The notes beneath the pieces were generated by a model. It saw only the letters and a list, made by a program, of their open reading frames with translations, was not told where the DNA came from and made no database searches. DNA of 64,000 nt, from positions 208,031-272,030 of the forward strand of contig NZ_JANZXA010000006.1 of NCBI RefSeq assembly GCF_025153475.1. Direction: 5' to 3'. Position numbers and translations under genes: made by a program. This DNA comes from Novosphingobium mangrovisedimenti. GTDB lineage: Bacteria; Pseudomonadota; Alphaproteobacteria; Sphingomonadales; Sphingomonadaceae. Below, in pieces: positions 42,834 to 52,248 of this stretch. Position 1 is the stretch's first letter; every line of letters starts with the position of its first letter.

Positions 42834-43994
42834 ATGATAACCCAGGACAAACGACTCCTTGGCGGTGTCACCGGCGCAGTTTTGCTGGCTGCAATCGGTG
42901 GTTTCAGCGTCGCACGTTGTACGGCTGATCCGTCGGTGGCATCCGCGCCCGCCAAAGACAGTGCTGAAAGCGAAACACCGTCGGACAGTCTGGCGATGAC
43001 GCCAGACGCAATCCGCGATGCCGGAATTGCTGTCGAGACCGTTCGAGCCGGCGGCCTCGGCTCGGAGATATTGGTGCAAGGCCAGGTCACAGCCTCACCC
43101 ACGGGTGAAGCGCTGGTAACGGCACGCGCGGGCGGCGCGGTGACGCGGGTATTCAAGCGGCTCGGCGATCCGGTCCGCGCCGGAGAAGCGCTGGCGATCG
43201 TCGAAAGCCGCGATGCGGCACAGATCGCCGCAGATCGCACGGCCGCATCGGCCAGGGCTGTTCTTGCGCAGAAAGCGCTTGCTCGCGAGCGCTACCTGTT
43301 CGAGCAGAATGTGTCGGCGCGGGTCGATCTTGAGCGCGCGGAAGCCGAGGCCACCGCGGCCGAAGCCGAAGCCAGGCGAGCGCAGGTGTCCGTTGGCGCG
43401 GCTAATGTCACCAAGGACGGCCGTGGCGTTATCGTGGCAAGCCCGATCGCCGGGCGGGTGACCTCCGAGAATGTCAGCCTCGGTGCGTATGTCCAGCCAG
43501 AAGCCGAGCTGTTTCGGGTCGCTGATCCGAGCAAAATTCAGGTCGAGGCGGCGATCAATCCCGGCGATGTGGCACGTCTCGCGACCGGTGATCACGCCAT
43601 CATCGAACTTATTGACGGTCGAACGGTCGAGGGCCGGATACGTGCCGTCACGCCGACTCTGAACGGAGAAACCCGCGCTGCCACGGCGCTCATCGAAGTG
43701 CCGGGTGGCATCCTGCAGGCCGGCCTCGGTGTGCGCGTGCGGCTAATGCCCAGTCAGGGCGCGCCGACGAACGCAATCGTGGTTCCGGAAGATGCCGTGC
43801 AGAGCGTCGACGGTCGTGACGCAGTGTTCCTTCGCACAGCCCAGGGTTTCCGCGCGCAATTCGTAACGCTCGGCCAGCGCAGTGCAGGCCGGGTCGAGAT
43901 CGTCTCCGGACTCAAGTCCGGCGCGACGGTCGCCACCCGCAACGCTTTCCTGCTCAAGGCCGAACTCGGCAAGGGCGCGGGCGAGGAGGAATAA
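42834..43994 (+). CDS. czcB: Periplasmic adaptor CzcB
   Basis: A 386-aa membrane-fusion protein. A signal or anchor helix is at 10-28 (GGVTGAVLLAAIGGFSVARC, with a Cys that could be lipidated). The lipoyl-like part has GQVTASPTGEALVTARAGGAVTRV, a coiled coil at about 130-190, then the beta-barrel and membrane-proximal domains. CzcB-type adaptors link CzcA and CzcC. ATG 42834 has CGGAG upstream. Three nt separate its stop from czcA. Confidence 0.85.
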   Translation: MITQDKRLLGGVTGAVLLAAIGGFSVARCTADPSVASAPAKDSAESETPSDSLAMTPDAIRDAGIAVETVRAGGLGSEILVQGQVTASPTGEALVTARAGGAVTRVFKRLGDPVRAGEALAIVESRDAAQIAADRTAASARAVLAQKALARERYLFEQNVSARVDLERAEAEATAAEAEARRAQVSVGAANVTKDGRGVIVASPIAGRVTSENVSLGAYVQPEAELFRVADPSKIQVEAAINPGDVARLATGDHAIIELIDGRTVEGRIRAVTPTLNGETRAATALIEVPGGILQAGLGVRVRLMPSQGAPTNAIVVPEDAVQSVDGRDAVFLRTAQGFRAQFVTLGQRSAGRVEIVSGLKSGATVATRNAFLLKAELGKGAGEEE

Positions 43995-43997
43995 GCC

Positions 43998-46900
43998 ATG
44001 ATCGCATCTCTTATGGCATTGTCAGTCCGCGCGCGGTGGGCGGTGCTGTTCCTCTTCCTCGCGATCGCCGGGCTTGGCGTTTGGCAACTCACCAAGCTGC
44101 CGATCGACGCGGTTCCGGACATCACCAACAACCAGGTCCAGATCAACACGGTCGACCGCGGTCTGTCGCCGGTCGAAATGGAAAAACTCGTTACCTATCC
44201 GATTGAAACGGCGCTGGCCGGCATTCCTGGTCTCGAAACCACACGCTCGCTGTCGCGTAACGGGTTCAGTCAGGTCACCGCGATCTTCTCGGACTCCACC
44301 GACCTCTATTTCGCAAGGCAGCAGGTCGGTGAACGGCTCATCCAGGCGCAGGAAAATCTGCCTCAGGGCGTGCAGCCTCAGATCGGGCCGGTGACGACGG
44401 GTCTCGGCGAAGTCGTCATGTATACCGTCGGCTATGCCAACCCCGACGGGCAAGGCGCGAAGAAAGTCGACGGCCAGCCGGGCTGGCAATCGGACGGCAG
44501 CTATCTCACGCCCGAAGGCGACCGCCTTACTGATGAAGTCGCGAAGGCGGGCTATCTGCGCACGGTGCAGGACTGGATCATCCGGCCGCAACTGCGCACG
44601 GTTCCCGGCGTGGCCGGGGTCGATTCGATCGGCGGCTACGCTAAGACCTTCGTGGTCGAGCCCGATCCGGTCAAGCTGTCGAGCTACGGCATTTCCTATA
44701 CAGAGTTGGGCGAAGCCCTCGAAGCCGCCAATCTCGCGGTCGGCGCCAACTACTTCAATCGCGGCGGCGAGGCCTATCTGGTGCGTGCGGACGCGCGCAT
44801 TCGCTCGGTCGATGAAATCCGCAATGCCGTCGCCGCAACGCGCGGCGGGGCTCCGATCACAGTCGGCCAGATCGCGAATGTGAAGATAGGCGGCGATCTG
44901 CGCACCGGCGCGGCAAGCATGAACGGCCAGGAAGCGGTCGTCGGCACGGCCCTGATGCTGATCGGCGAGAACAGCCGCGTCGTGGCTCAGGCGGTGAACG
45001 AGAAGCTCGACCAAGTGAAATCAACCCTGCCGGCAGGTGTCGAGGTCAAGGTGGTGCTTGACCGCGCGAAGCTGGTCAATGCCACGGTCGGCACTGTCGA
45101 GCGCAACCTCACCGAAGGCGCTTTGCTGGTGGCCGCGTCGCTGTTCCTGCTGCTCGGCAACTGGCGCGCGGCGATCATCGCCGTCCTCGTCATTCCCTTC
45201 TCCTTCCTGATGATGGCGATGGGCATGAACGCCTTCCGGGTGCCGGGTAACCTCATGAGCCTCGGCGCGCTCGACTTCGGCCTGATCGTCGACGGTGCGG
45301 TGATCATCATCGAAAACTGTCTAGCCCGCCTCGCGCACCGCCAGGAACATGAAGGCCGTTTGCTCAGTCTGCGCGAGCGTCTCGAAGAGACGATGCACGC
45401 CAGTCAGGAAATGATCAAACCGACCGTGTTCGGTCAGGCGATCATCCTGCTGGCCTTCGCACCGCTGCTGATGTTCACCGGGGTCGAGGGCAAGACCTTC
45501 TCGCCCATGGCGATCACCATCATGCTCGCGCTGGTGGCGGCATTCATCCTCGCCATCACGCTGGTTCCGGCGCTGGTCGCCCTGCTTATCCGGGGCAAGG
45601 TCGCCGAAAAGGACGTCTGGCTGATCCGCAAGTCGAAGGAGCGCTATCTGCCGCTGCTCGACAAGGCGATCGCTCGGCCCTGGCCGTTCATCTTCGGCGG
45701 GTTGGCCTTCTTCCTCGCGGCGGTGCCGGTGTTCGGATTGCTGGGCTCGGAGTTCATTCCGCAGCTCGACGAGAAGAACCTGGCGCTGGCGTCGACCCGT
45801 GTGCCCTCCGTCAGCCTTGAGCAATCGTTGGCGATGCAACGCGGCGTTGAAAAGGCCGTGACCAAGCTGCCCGAAGTCGAGCTGATGTTCTCGAAAACCG
45901 GCACGGCGGAAGTCGCGACCGATCCGATGCCGCCGAACGTCTCTGACGGCTTCGTCATTTTGAAACCGGAGGACCAATGGCCACGGGACGTCAAATCCAA
46001 AGCGGACGTGATCGAGCGGATCGAGAAAGCGGCCGGCAGCAAGCTGGGCCAGCTTTATGAGGTCAGCCAGCCGATCCAGTTGCGTTTCAACGAACTGATC
46101 GCCGGCGTGCGCGGCGACGTCGCCATCAAGCTCTATGGTGACGATCTCGACAAGATGTCGGCGTCGGCCAACGAGATCGTGCGCGTGCTCCAGTCGATCC
46201 CCGGCGCTTCCAGCGTCAAAGCGGACCAGACCGGCGGTGCGCCGACGCTCGACGTCCGGTTCGACCGCGCGGCCATCGCCCGGTACGGCCTCACCGTTCG
46301 GGAGGTTGCCGATACCGTGGCCGCCGGCATGGGCGGCCGCGCTTCGGGGCTGCTGTTCGAGGGCGACCGACGTTTCGACATCATCGTAAGGGTACCGGAC
46401 GCCACGAGGGTCAACCTTGATGACGTGCTCGCGCTCCCGGTGATGCTGCCCAAGGAGGAAGGCTATGCGCGCAGCTCGGTTCCACTGTCGCAGGTCGCCC
46501 AGATCAGGTTCACCGAAGGGCTGAACCAGATCAGTCGCGAGAACGGCAAGCGCAGGGTCGTGATTCAGGCGAACCTGCAAGGCCGCGACGCGGGCTCCTT
46601 CGTTGCGGAGGCGCAGGCCAAGGTTGCGCAGGTCAAGCTGCCGGCAGGCTATTATCTGGAGTGGGGCGGTCAGTTCCAGAATCTCCAGGCCGCCGCTGAC
46701 CGTCTGTCGATCGTCGTGCCGCTCTGCTTCCTGGCGATCTTCGGGCTGCTCTATATGGCGCTCGGCGGGTTCGGCCGTGCCGCGGCTGTGTTCCTCGCGG
46801 TCCCGTTGGGACTTGCCGGCGGCGTGTTCACCCTCGCCATGACCGGCATCGCCTTCTCCGTGTCGGCGGCGGTCGGGTTCATCTGCCTGGCGGGCGTCGC

Positions 46901-47255
46901 CGTGCTCAACGGTCTCGTCGTGATGACCGCTATCCGCGAGCGGCTGGAGGCAGGTGTCGCGCTGCCCGAGGCCATTCGCGAAGGCATGGCCGAAAAGATG
47001 CGCGCGGTCGTGATGACCGGCTTCGTGCCGGCGATCGGCTTCGTGCCGATGGCGCTCGCGCACGGCACCGGCGCCGAGGTCCAGAAGCCGCTTGCGACGA
47101 CCGTCATCGGCGGCCTCATCGCGGCGACCATCCTCACGCTGCTGGTGCTGCCGGCGATCGCCAAGGTCGTCCTCGGCCTCAACATCCAATGGAAGAGAAG
47201 AAAGTCAGAACCGGAAGTCGGTGAGCAGCCGGCAGCCGCTGAAGGAGAGGCATGA
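43998..47255 (+). CDS. czcA: Heavy-metal RND pump CzcA (Zn/Co/Cd)
   Basis: A 1085-aa HME-RND transporter with twelve predicted membrane helices. TM4 carries ALDFGLIVDGAVIIIEN, the DFG...DGAV signature of CzcA-type Zn/Co/Cd exporters, which differs from the cus-type pump at 57934. The periplasmic porter domain has the usual SQVAQIRFTEGLNQISRENGK segment. It is proton-driven and exports cations via CzcB and CzcC. The stop overlaps the DUF190 start by 4 nt (ATGA). Confidence 0.93.
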   Translation: MIASLMALSVRARWAVLFLFLAIAGLGVWQLTKLPIDAVPDITNNQVQINTVDRGLSPVEMEKLVTYPIETALAGIPGLETTRSLSRNGFSQVTAIFSDSTDLYFARQQVGERLIQAQENLPQGVQPQIGPVTTGLGEVVMYTVGYANPDGQGAKKVDGQPGWQSDGSYLTPEGDRLTDEVAKAGYLRTVQDWIIRPQLRTVPGVAGVDSIGGYAKTFVVEPDPVKLSSYGISYTELGEALEAANLAVGANYFNRGGEAYLVRADARIRSVDEIRNAVAATRGGAPITVGQIANVKIGGDLRTGAASMNGQEAVVGTALMLIGENSRVVAQAVNEKLDQVKSTLPAGVEVKVVLDRAKLVNATVGTVERNLTEGALLVAASLFLLLGNWRAAIIAVLVIPFSFLMMAMGMNAFRVPGNLMSLGALDFGLIVDGAVIIIENCLARLAHRQEHEGRLLSLRERLEETMHASQEMIKPTVFGQAIILLAFAPLLMFTGVEGKTFSPMAITIMLALVAAFILAITLVPALVALLIRGKVAEKDVWLIRKSKERYLPLLDKAIARPWPFIFGGLAFFLAAVPVFGLLGSEFIPQLDEKNLALASTRVPSVSLEQSLAMQRGVEKAVTKLPEVELMFSKTGTAEVATDPMPPNVSDGFVILKPEDQWPRDVKSKADVIERIEKAAGSKLGQLYEVSQPIQLRFNELIAGVRGDVAIKLYGDDLDKMSASANEIVRVLQSIPGASSVKADQTGGAPTLDVRFDRAAIARYGLTVREVADTVAAGMGGRASGLLFEGDRRFDIIVRVPDATRVNLDDVLALPVMLPKEEGYARSSVPLSQVAQIRFTEGLNQISRENGKRRVVIQANLQGRDAGSFVAEAQAKVAQVKLPAGYYLEWGGQFQNLQAAADRLSIVVPLCFLAIFGLLYMALGGFGRAAAVFLAVPLGLAGGVFTLAMTGIAFSVSAAVGFICLAGVAVLNGLVVMTAIRERLEAGVALPEAIREGMAEKMRAVVMTGFVPAIGFVPMALAHGTGAEVQKPLATTVIGGLIAATILTLLVLPAIAKVVLGLNIQWKRRKSEPEVGEQPAAAEGEA

Positions 47256-47602
47256 TGGAAAAGAAGGGTCAGAAGCTGCTGCGCATCTACACCGATGAAG
47301 CGGCCTATATCGGCGACCGCAAGGTCTTCGAATATGTCGCTTCGCTGGCGCGCGATCAAAAAATCGCCGGTGTGACCGTCCTGGAAGCCTTGATGGGTTT
47401 TGGCGGCTCGGCGCGGCTCCATCGCCGTCATGTCCTCGAAAGCAACCGCGCGGTGGTCATCGAGATCATCGATGTCGAAGATGCGCTACGGGCGTTTGTT
47501 GCCTTGCTGGCGGATGTTCCCGACATCGGGATCATCACGCTCGAAACCGTCGAGGTGATCGGCGGCAAGGCGTTGCAAGCCGCTGTCGGCGTGCAGGCGT
47601 GA
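47252..47602 (+). CDS. DUF190 PII-like protein in the czc operon
   Basis: A 116-aa protein of the DUF190 family, which has a PII-like trimeric ferredoxin fold. Segments: QKLLRIYTDEAAYIGDRKVFEYVAS, GVTVLEALMGFGG, then VVIEIIDVEDALRAFVALLADVPDIGIITLETVEVI. Coupled to czcA by a 4-nt overlap. PII-like proteins are found beside CzcA/CusA-type pumps in other bacteria and may sense nucleotides or metal status; the ligand here is unknown. The 220 nt to the ZIP gene contain no supported gene. Confidence 0.85.
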   Translation: MMEKKGQKLLRIYTDEAAYIGDRKVFEYVASLARDQKIAGVTVLEALMGFGGSARLHRRHVLESNRAVVIEIIDVEDALRAFVALLADVPDIGIITLETVEVIGGKALQAAVGVQA

Positions 47603-47822
47603 TTGCTGCGATCGATGCAGCGGCCCAGGCGCGATGGGCGATCCAGCCCATCGCGCTCAACTGTACCAGTTTTCCGGCGCGGGCTGCACAGAATGCTGAT
47701 CGCGACGGACAAGTCCCTGGCCACGCAAGTCAAGCGAGGTTCCACCATTGCCCGGTATTCCCAGGGAAAGCTCAAAGAGCCGTCGGACGTGTAGCGGCGC
47801 CCTGCCTGCGAAAGGGGGTTTG

Positions 47823-48506
47823 ATGTCAACGCTCACCTACACGATCATGCCTGTCGCGGCCGTCATTGTCGGCGCGATCGTTTCCCTCCTGCGAACGCCA
47901 AGCGGGCGCTTTGTCAGCGCCATGCAGCATCTGGCGGCCGGCGTGGTGTTCGCGGCTGCGGCGACCGAAATCCTGCCGCAGATCAAGCACGACGCGGCCC
48001 CGGTCGCGACCCTGGTGGGCGGGACGGTCGGCGTCGGCGCCATGCTGCTGCTGAAGGCTCTCGAAGAGAGAGCTACCGGATCTCTAGCGATGATTGGCGC
48101 TGTCGCCATCGACATCCTCGTCGATGGGCTGGTGCTGGGCCTTGCCTTTCTCGCAGGCGAGAAGGCAGGAATTCTGCTGACGATCGCGCTGACGCTGGAG
48201 GTCCTGTTCCTCGGGCTGACCCTCACGAGCGACCTTCGTAAGTCAGTCCGTGCAGCCTGGAAGGTGGTGGCCGTCGTTGCCGCGATCGGTTTGCTGCTGC
48301 CTCTCGGCGCGGTTCTGGCGATGCCGGTAGCGACCCTGTCGCAGCCGATCATCGTCGCCTTCCTGAGCTTTGGGCTCATGGCGCTCCTTTATCTCGTAAC
48401 CGAGGAATTGCTCGTCGATGCGCACCAATGTCCGGACAGTCCTCTGGTCACCGGCATGTTCTTCGCGGGCTTCCTGGGGCTGCTCATTTTTGAGGAGCTT
48501 ATGTGA
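47823..48506 (+). CDS. ZIP-family metal transporter
   Basis: A 227-aa protein with seven or eight hydrophobic segments; MQHLAAGVVFAAAATEILPQ near residue 38 and DILVDGLVLGLAF near 98 carry the conserved His, Glu and Asp expected of ZIP metal sites. Family members move Zn2+ and related divalents into the cytosol. GGGGGTTTG precedes the ATG at 47823. An uptake protein inside an efflux operon could balance zinc supply; direction of transport cannot be read from the sequence. Its stop overlaps a GTG/ATG region of the next small gene. Confidence 0.8.
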   Translation: MSTLTYTIMPVAAVIVGAIVSLLRTPSGRFVSAMQHLAAGVVFAAAATEILPQIKHDAAPVATLVGGTVGVGAMLLLKALEERATGSLAMIGAVAIDILVDGLVLGLAFLAGEKAGILLTIALTLEVLFLGLTLTSDLRKSVRAAWKVVAVVAAIGLLLPLGAVLAMPVATLSQPIIVAFLSFGLMALLYLVTEELLVDAHQCPDSPLVTGMFFAGFLGLLIFEELM

Positions 48507-48745
48507 GTCCAGCACCGACAGATCGCGCCATCGAGAGCAAAGCCTGTCGAGCCCGGGAGCGCCGGCATAGCCTTCTCGACGGCATCGGAAATGGTCCCCC
48601 ACAAGCGCAAAGCCCTCATGCGCGCTTGTGCGAGAAGGGCCCGCGCCGTGGACGTTCTGCCCCCCCGTTCACGGCGAAAGTTTGTAGCCGCCAGTGTCAC
48701 GGCGAGGCGACGAAACGGCGGCGGCCGTGCGTCCCGTTGGCGTCC

Positions 48746-49081
48746 ATGTTGCTGCTCGCGGCCAACGCTGGCTGTTCGCCCGAAAGCTCCGACGCTGGGA
48801 GTGCCGGGCTCACCGGAACCCATAGCTTCGTCTGCGCGAACGCCACGAAGGTGCGCGTCGAATTTCTCGGCGATGACGGTCTGACAGTCGAGGCCGCGAT
48901 TTTGCCTGATGGCGAATCCGAACATCTAACCGCGCCCGCGGCCGGCGTCACCTATTTCGGCGACACTATGAACCTCTCGATCTCCAACGATTGGGTGGTT
49001 GTCATCCGCCCCGACGCGAAAACGCAAATCTGCCAGCGCGCCGCTTCCAATCAGCCACGGGACGGGCACCCGCCTCCCTGA
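48746..49081 (+). CDS. Small lipoprotein, MliC-like
   Basis: A 111-aa lipoprotein. LLLAANAGC at the N-terminus is a lipobox, with Cys as the modified residue. The mature part (HSFVCANATKVRVEFLGDDG..., WVVVIRPDAKTQIC) has two Cys spaced like the disulfide of MliC/PliC lysozyme inhibitors, but the match is weak. Whether it starts at 48746 or at the TTG codon 9 nt upstream is uncertain. It lies between ZIP and a P1B-4 ATPase. Confidence 0.5.
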   Translation: MLLLAANAGCSPESSDAGSAGLTGTHSFVCANATKVRVEFLGDDGLTVEAAILPDGESEHLTAPAAGVTYFGDTMNLSISNDWVVVIRPDAKTQICQRAASNQPRDGHPPP

Positions 49082-49148
49082 CCGGGCCGCGCCCTTGCAC
49101 TTCCGCATCGGCGCGGAACCAGGCCCGAGCAAACATTGAGGAGGTTTC

Positions 49149-51650
49149 ATGACGGACCAGATTCAACTCGAAATTCCGCTTATCCTACCCGACATCCCCG
49201 ATGCCGATGATGCTTGTGTGGCTCGGCTGACAGCCGATCTCTCAGCGCGCGCCGGCATCGAAAAGGCGCATGTCGTTCCGGCCAAAGGGGACAAGCCCGC
49301 ACTGCTCTGCATCCATTATGATTCTGACACGCTGTCGCTTTCGCGCATCCGCGACATCGCCCGCTCTGCGGGAGCTGCGATTGCCGAGCGCTACGGTCAT
49401 GTGCTGTGGCCGGTGAGCGGGATCGGTCACCAAAGAAAAGCGCGTACGGTGAGCGAGCAACTGCACGCCATGTCGGGCGTAATTGAAGCAGATGCCAATG
49501 CCTCGGGCCTAGTGCGCGTGGAGTTCGACCGCGATCAGGTGTCCGAAAAGCAGATTGTGGATGCGCTGTCGCGATTGGGCGTCCGGCGGTCTGCCGCCGC
49601 TCCAGGCGGAGCCCAAGCCGGTAACAGTCATGGCGCAGGTCGGGAGGATTTGAGAGCCGACCATGCACACGGCGATGGCCACGGTCATGATCATGATCAC
49701 GGCGGAGTTCTCGGTTCCAATACGGAATTAATCTTTGCGTTGGCTTGTGGGGCGTTGCTGGGGATTGGCTTTGCAATCGACAAGCTCGACGCTGGCGTAT
49801 CCACGTGGCTATCGATTGCCTTCTACATCGGAGCTTACGTGTCCGGCGGCTTCTTCACCGTGCGCGAGGCGATCGACAATCTCCGACTGCGGAAATTCGA
49901 GATCGACACTCTCATGCTGCTGGCGGCGGCCGGCGCCGCAGCGCTAGGCGCTTTCGCCGAAGGCGCGCTCCTACTCTTTCTATTCAGCCTCGGCCACGCC
50001 CTAGAGCACTATGCGATGGGCCGCGCCAAACGCGCAATTGAGGCATTGGCTGAACTGGCGCCTCGAACGGCGCTCCTTCGGCTCGAAGACGGCGGCACGG
50101 AAGAGGTCGCTGTTGAAGAGTTGGTCCCTCGCGATCTCATCGTGGTGAAGCCTGACACGCGAATTCCCGCAGATGGCTTTCTTGTCAAAGGTACCACGAG
50201 CATCAATCAGGCCCCTGTGACAGGCGAGAGCATGCCGGTCGATAAGCGGCCGGTGATGGACGATGCGGCGGCAAGGGCAAATCCCGATCGTATAGATGCT
50301 GCAAACCGGGCTTTCGCAGGCACGATCAACGGCAGCGGGCTTATCGAAATTGAGGTAACGCGCTCGTCGAACGAAAGTACACTGGCGAAAGTTATTCAGC
50401 TCGTCAGTGAGGCCGAAACCCAGAAATCGCCGACCCAGCGATTTACTGACAGGTTTGAACGCTTCTTCGTGCCCGCGGTCCTGGCGGTGGCATTCATGCT
50501 GCTGTTTGCCTGGGTCGTTGTCGACGAACCATTCCGGGACAGCTTCTATCGCGCGATGGCAGTCCTTGTGGCGGCAAGCCCATGTGCATTGGCGATCGCC
50601 ACTCCGAGCGCGGTGCTCTCTGGTGTCGCGCGCGCGGCGCGGGGCGGCGTGCTTGTCAAAGGCGGCGCTCCACTCGAACTGCTTGGATCGCTCGACGCCA
50701 TAGCTTTCGACAAAACTGGAACGCTCACCTTAGGCGAGCCTCGAATCCAACAAGTTATCCCGGCCGATGGCGTGCTGAAGGAAGACCTCATGGCGATCGC
50801 CGTCGCGGTCGAAAGTCTGAGCGACCATCCACTTGCGCGGGCGATCGCGCGCGATGGACGCGATCACGTCGGACAAAATTCCATCCCGCGAGCTGAAAGC
50901 CTGAAGAGCCTGACGGGGCGCGGCGTCTCAGCCCTTGTTGGTGAGGACGAGGTCCTCATCGGCAAGGCCGAGATGTTCGGCACTGATGGCATCGCCCCGT
51001 TGTCGCAGGAAATGAAGGAGGCAATCGAAAGGCTGAGGACTGCCGGACAGACGAGCATGGTGGTCCGGCGGGATCAGCAAGACTTAGGGGCCATCGGGCT
51101 CATGGACACGCCGCGCCCGGCCGCAAGAGACGCGCTCGATCGTCTCCGTCGCATCGGGATCGCGCGAATGATCATGATCTCGGGCGATCACCAACGTGTC
51201 GCCGAGGCCGTGGCGAAGCAGGTCGGGATTGACGAAGCCTGGGGCGATCTATTGCCCGAGGACAAAGTGGAAGCGATCAAAAAGCTTCGCGCCGCAACTA
51301 AGGTTGCGATGGTGGGTGACGGCGTAAATGACGCTCCTGCTATGGCGAGCGCGACGGTGGGGGTTGCGATGGGCGCCGCTGGCTCCGACGTGGCGTTGGA
51401 GACGGCAGATGTCGCGTTGATGGCTGACGATCTGTCGCACCTTCCCTTTGTAGTCGGGCTGAGCCACCGAACGCGATCAATCATTCGGCAGAATGTATTT
51501 GTGAGCCTCGGCGTGGTTACCATTCTCGTCCCGGCGACGATCTTGGGGTTTGGCATCGGCCCGGCCGTGGCAGTGCATGAAGGCTCGACCCTGCTCGTGG
51601 TATTCAATGCGCTGCGATTGCTTGGCTACCGGGACAACGGGGAGACATAG
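49149..51650 (+). CDS. P1B-4-type metal ATPase (SPC/HEGST), Co/Zn/Ni candidate
   Basis: An 833-aa P-type ATPase. A His-rich loop (DHAHGDGHGHDHDHGG, 171-186) precedes the membrane part, and the N-terminus has two divergent HMA-like repeats lacking CxxC. The transport helix has SPC (AASPCALAIATP) instead of CPC, and the last helix region has HEGSTLLVVFNALRLL. SPC plus HEGST define the P1B-4 subgroup known for Co2+, Fe2+, Zn2+ or Ni2+ export. DKTGTLTLGEP and GDGVNDAP are intact. GAGGAGG lies upstream of ATG 49149. It is not a Cu or Cd/Pb pump by motif. Confidence 0.9.
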   Translation: MTDQIQLEIPLILPDIPDADDACVARLTADLSARAGIEKAHVVPAKGDKPALLCIHYDSDTLSLSRIRDIARSAGAAIAERYGHVLWPVSGIGHQRKARTVSEQLHAMSGVIEADANASGLVRVEFDRDQVSEKQIVDALSRLGVRRSAAAPGGAQAGNSHGAGREDLRADHAHGDGHGHDHDHGGVLGSNTELIFALACGALLGIGFAIDKLDAGVSTWLSIAFYIGAYVSGGFFTVREAIDNLRLRKFEIDTLMLLAAAGAAALGAFAEGALLLFLFSLGHALEHYAMGRAKRAIEALAELAPRTALLRLEDGGTEEVAVEELVPRDLIVVKPDTRIPADGFLVKGTTSINQAPVTGESMPVDKRPVMDDAAARANPDRIDAANRAFAGTINGSGLIEIEVTRSSNESTLAKVIQLVSEAETQKSPTQRFTDRFERFFVPAVLAVAFMLLFAWVVVDEPFRDSFYRAMAVLVAASPCALAIATPSAVLSGVARAARGGVLVKGGAPLELLGSLDAIAFDKTGTLTLGEPRIQQVIPADGVLKEDLMAIAVAVESLSDHPLARAIARDGRDHVGQNSIPRAESLKSLTGRGVSALVGEDEVLIGKAEMFGTDGIAPLSQEMKEAIERLRTAGQTSMVVRRDQQDLGAIGLMDTPRPAARDALDRLRRIGIARMIMISGDHQRVAEAVAKQVGIDEAWGDLLPEDKVEAIKKLRAATKVAMVGDGVNDAPAMASATVGVAMGAAGSDVALETADVALMADDLSHLPFVVGLSHRTRSIIRQNVFVSLGVVTILVPATILGFGIGPAVAVHEGSTLLVVFNALRLLGYRDNGET

Positions 51651-52214
51651 TACCGTAAGGACTCGCGGGACATCTCTCAGAGCCATTCCTCAAAAGTAGT
51701 TGGGTGATATCATTCAGTTGCGCTTGACGCGCCGGCGCATCGCGGACCCTCAGGTTTTGCGAAAAAGGTTGAGAATTGAATGATGTGGACCGATATCGTC
51801 CACAAGTAGTATGGCATTGCCGCTCGGGGGTCGCGCTATCCAAGATGGACAAACGGTCCGGCGGCCGTGAATCCGATGTAGGGTTGGAGGCTCCCCGGCA
51901 AGGCGGCGAGTACGGCCTCAACACGGAGCTGCGCCAAGTGTCGAAAGAGACTGCCGTGGCATACTATATCGTGATCGACGGTGCGCCGTGTCGGCGCGGG
52001 AGGTGACCATGACATAAGGTCGTCTAACATGCCTGCTGATTTCCGACTGGCGGCTGCAATGCCGCCCCGCCCGTGAGAGCAACGGGCAGAAGGGGGCCGA
52101 AAAGCTCGACCGGGCGTCGCCGGTTGAGTGTCATAAGCAGATCAGCCTTAAGAAACTTCTGAACAAGTCGGGCTTGCATGGACAATGCTTTATCAAGAAT
52201 GCGTCGCAATAGCC
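51651..52214. other. Gap between P1B-4 ATPase and pbrT copy 2
   Basis: About 560 nt. Frames such as 51776-52006 have no ribosome site and resemble nothing recognised. Lower GC and broken frames suggest non-coding DNA or decayed genes. The MerR-type promoter of the next gene begins at 52215. Confidence 0.4.
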
Positions 52215-52245
52215 TTGATCCTGTAGCTACTTCAGGGTCTATGAG
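52215..52245 (+). promoter_or_regulatory. MerR-type promoter/operator of pbrT copy 2
   Basis: -35 TTGATC (52215-52220), 19-bp spacer CTGTAGCTACTTCAGGGTC, -10 TATGAG (52240-52245). The half-sites resemble those at 36019 and 36546, and no local merR gene is present, so PbrR at 36055 may act in trans. The expected transcription start is near 52252, at the tandem ATGs of the gene, with no room for a Shine-Dalgarno. Confidence 0.75.
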
Positions 52246-52248
52246 GCA

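Noticed and set aside
45321..47189. A 622-codon minus-strand frame opposite czcA
   Set aside because: Same explanation: antisense of a gene with intact RND motifs. Its translation is a run of His/Arg/Asp/Glu typical of reversed GC-rich coding DNA.
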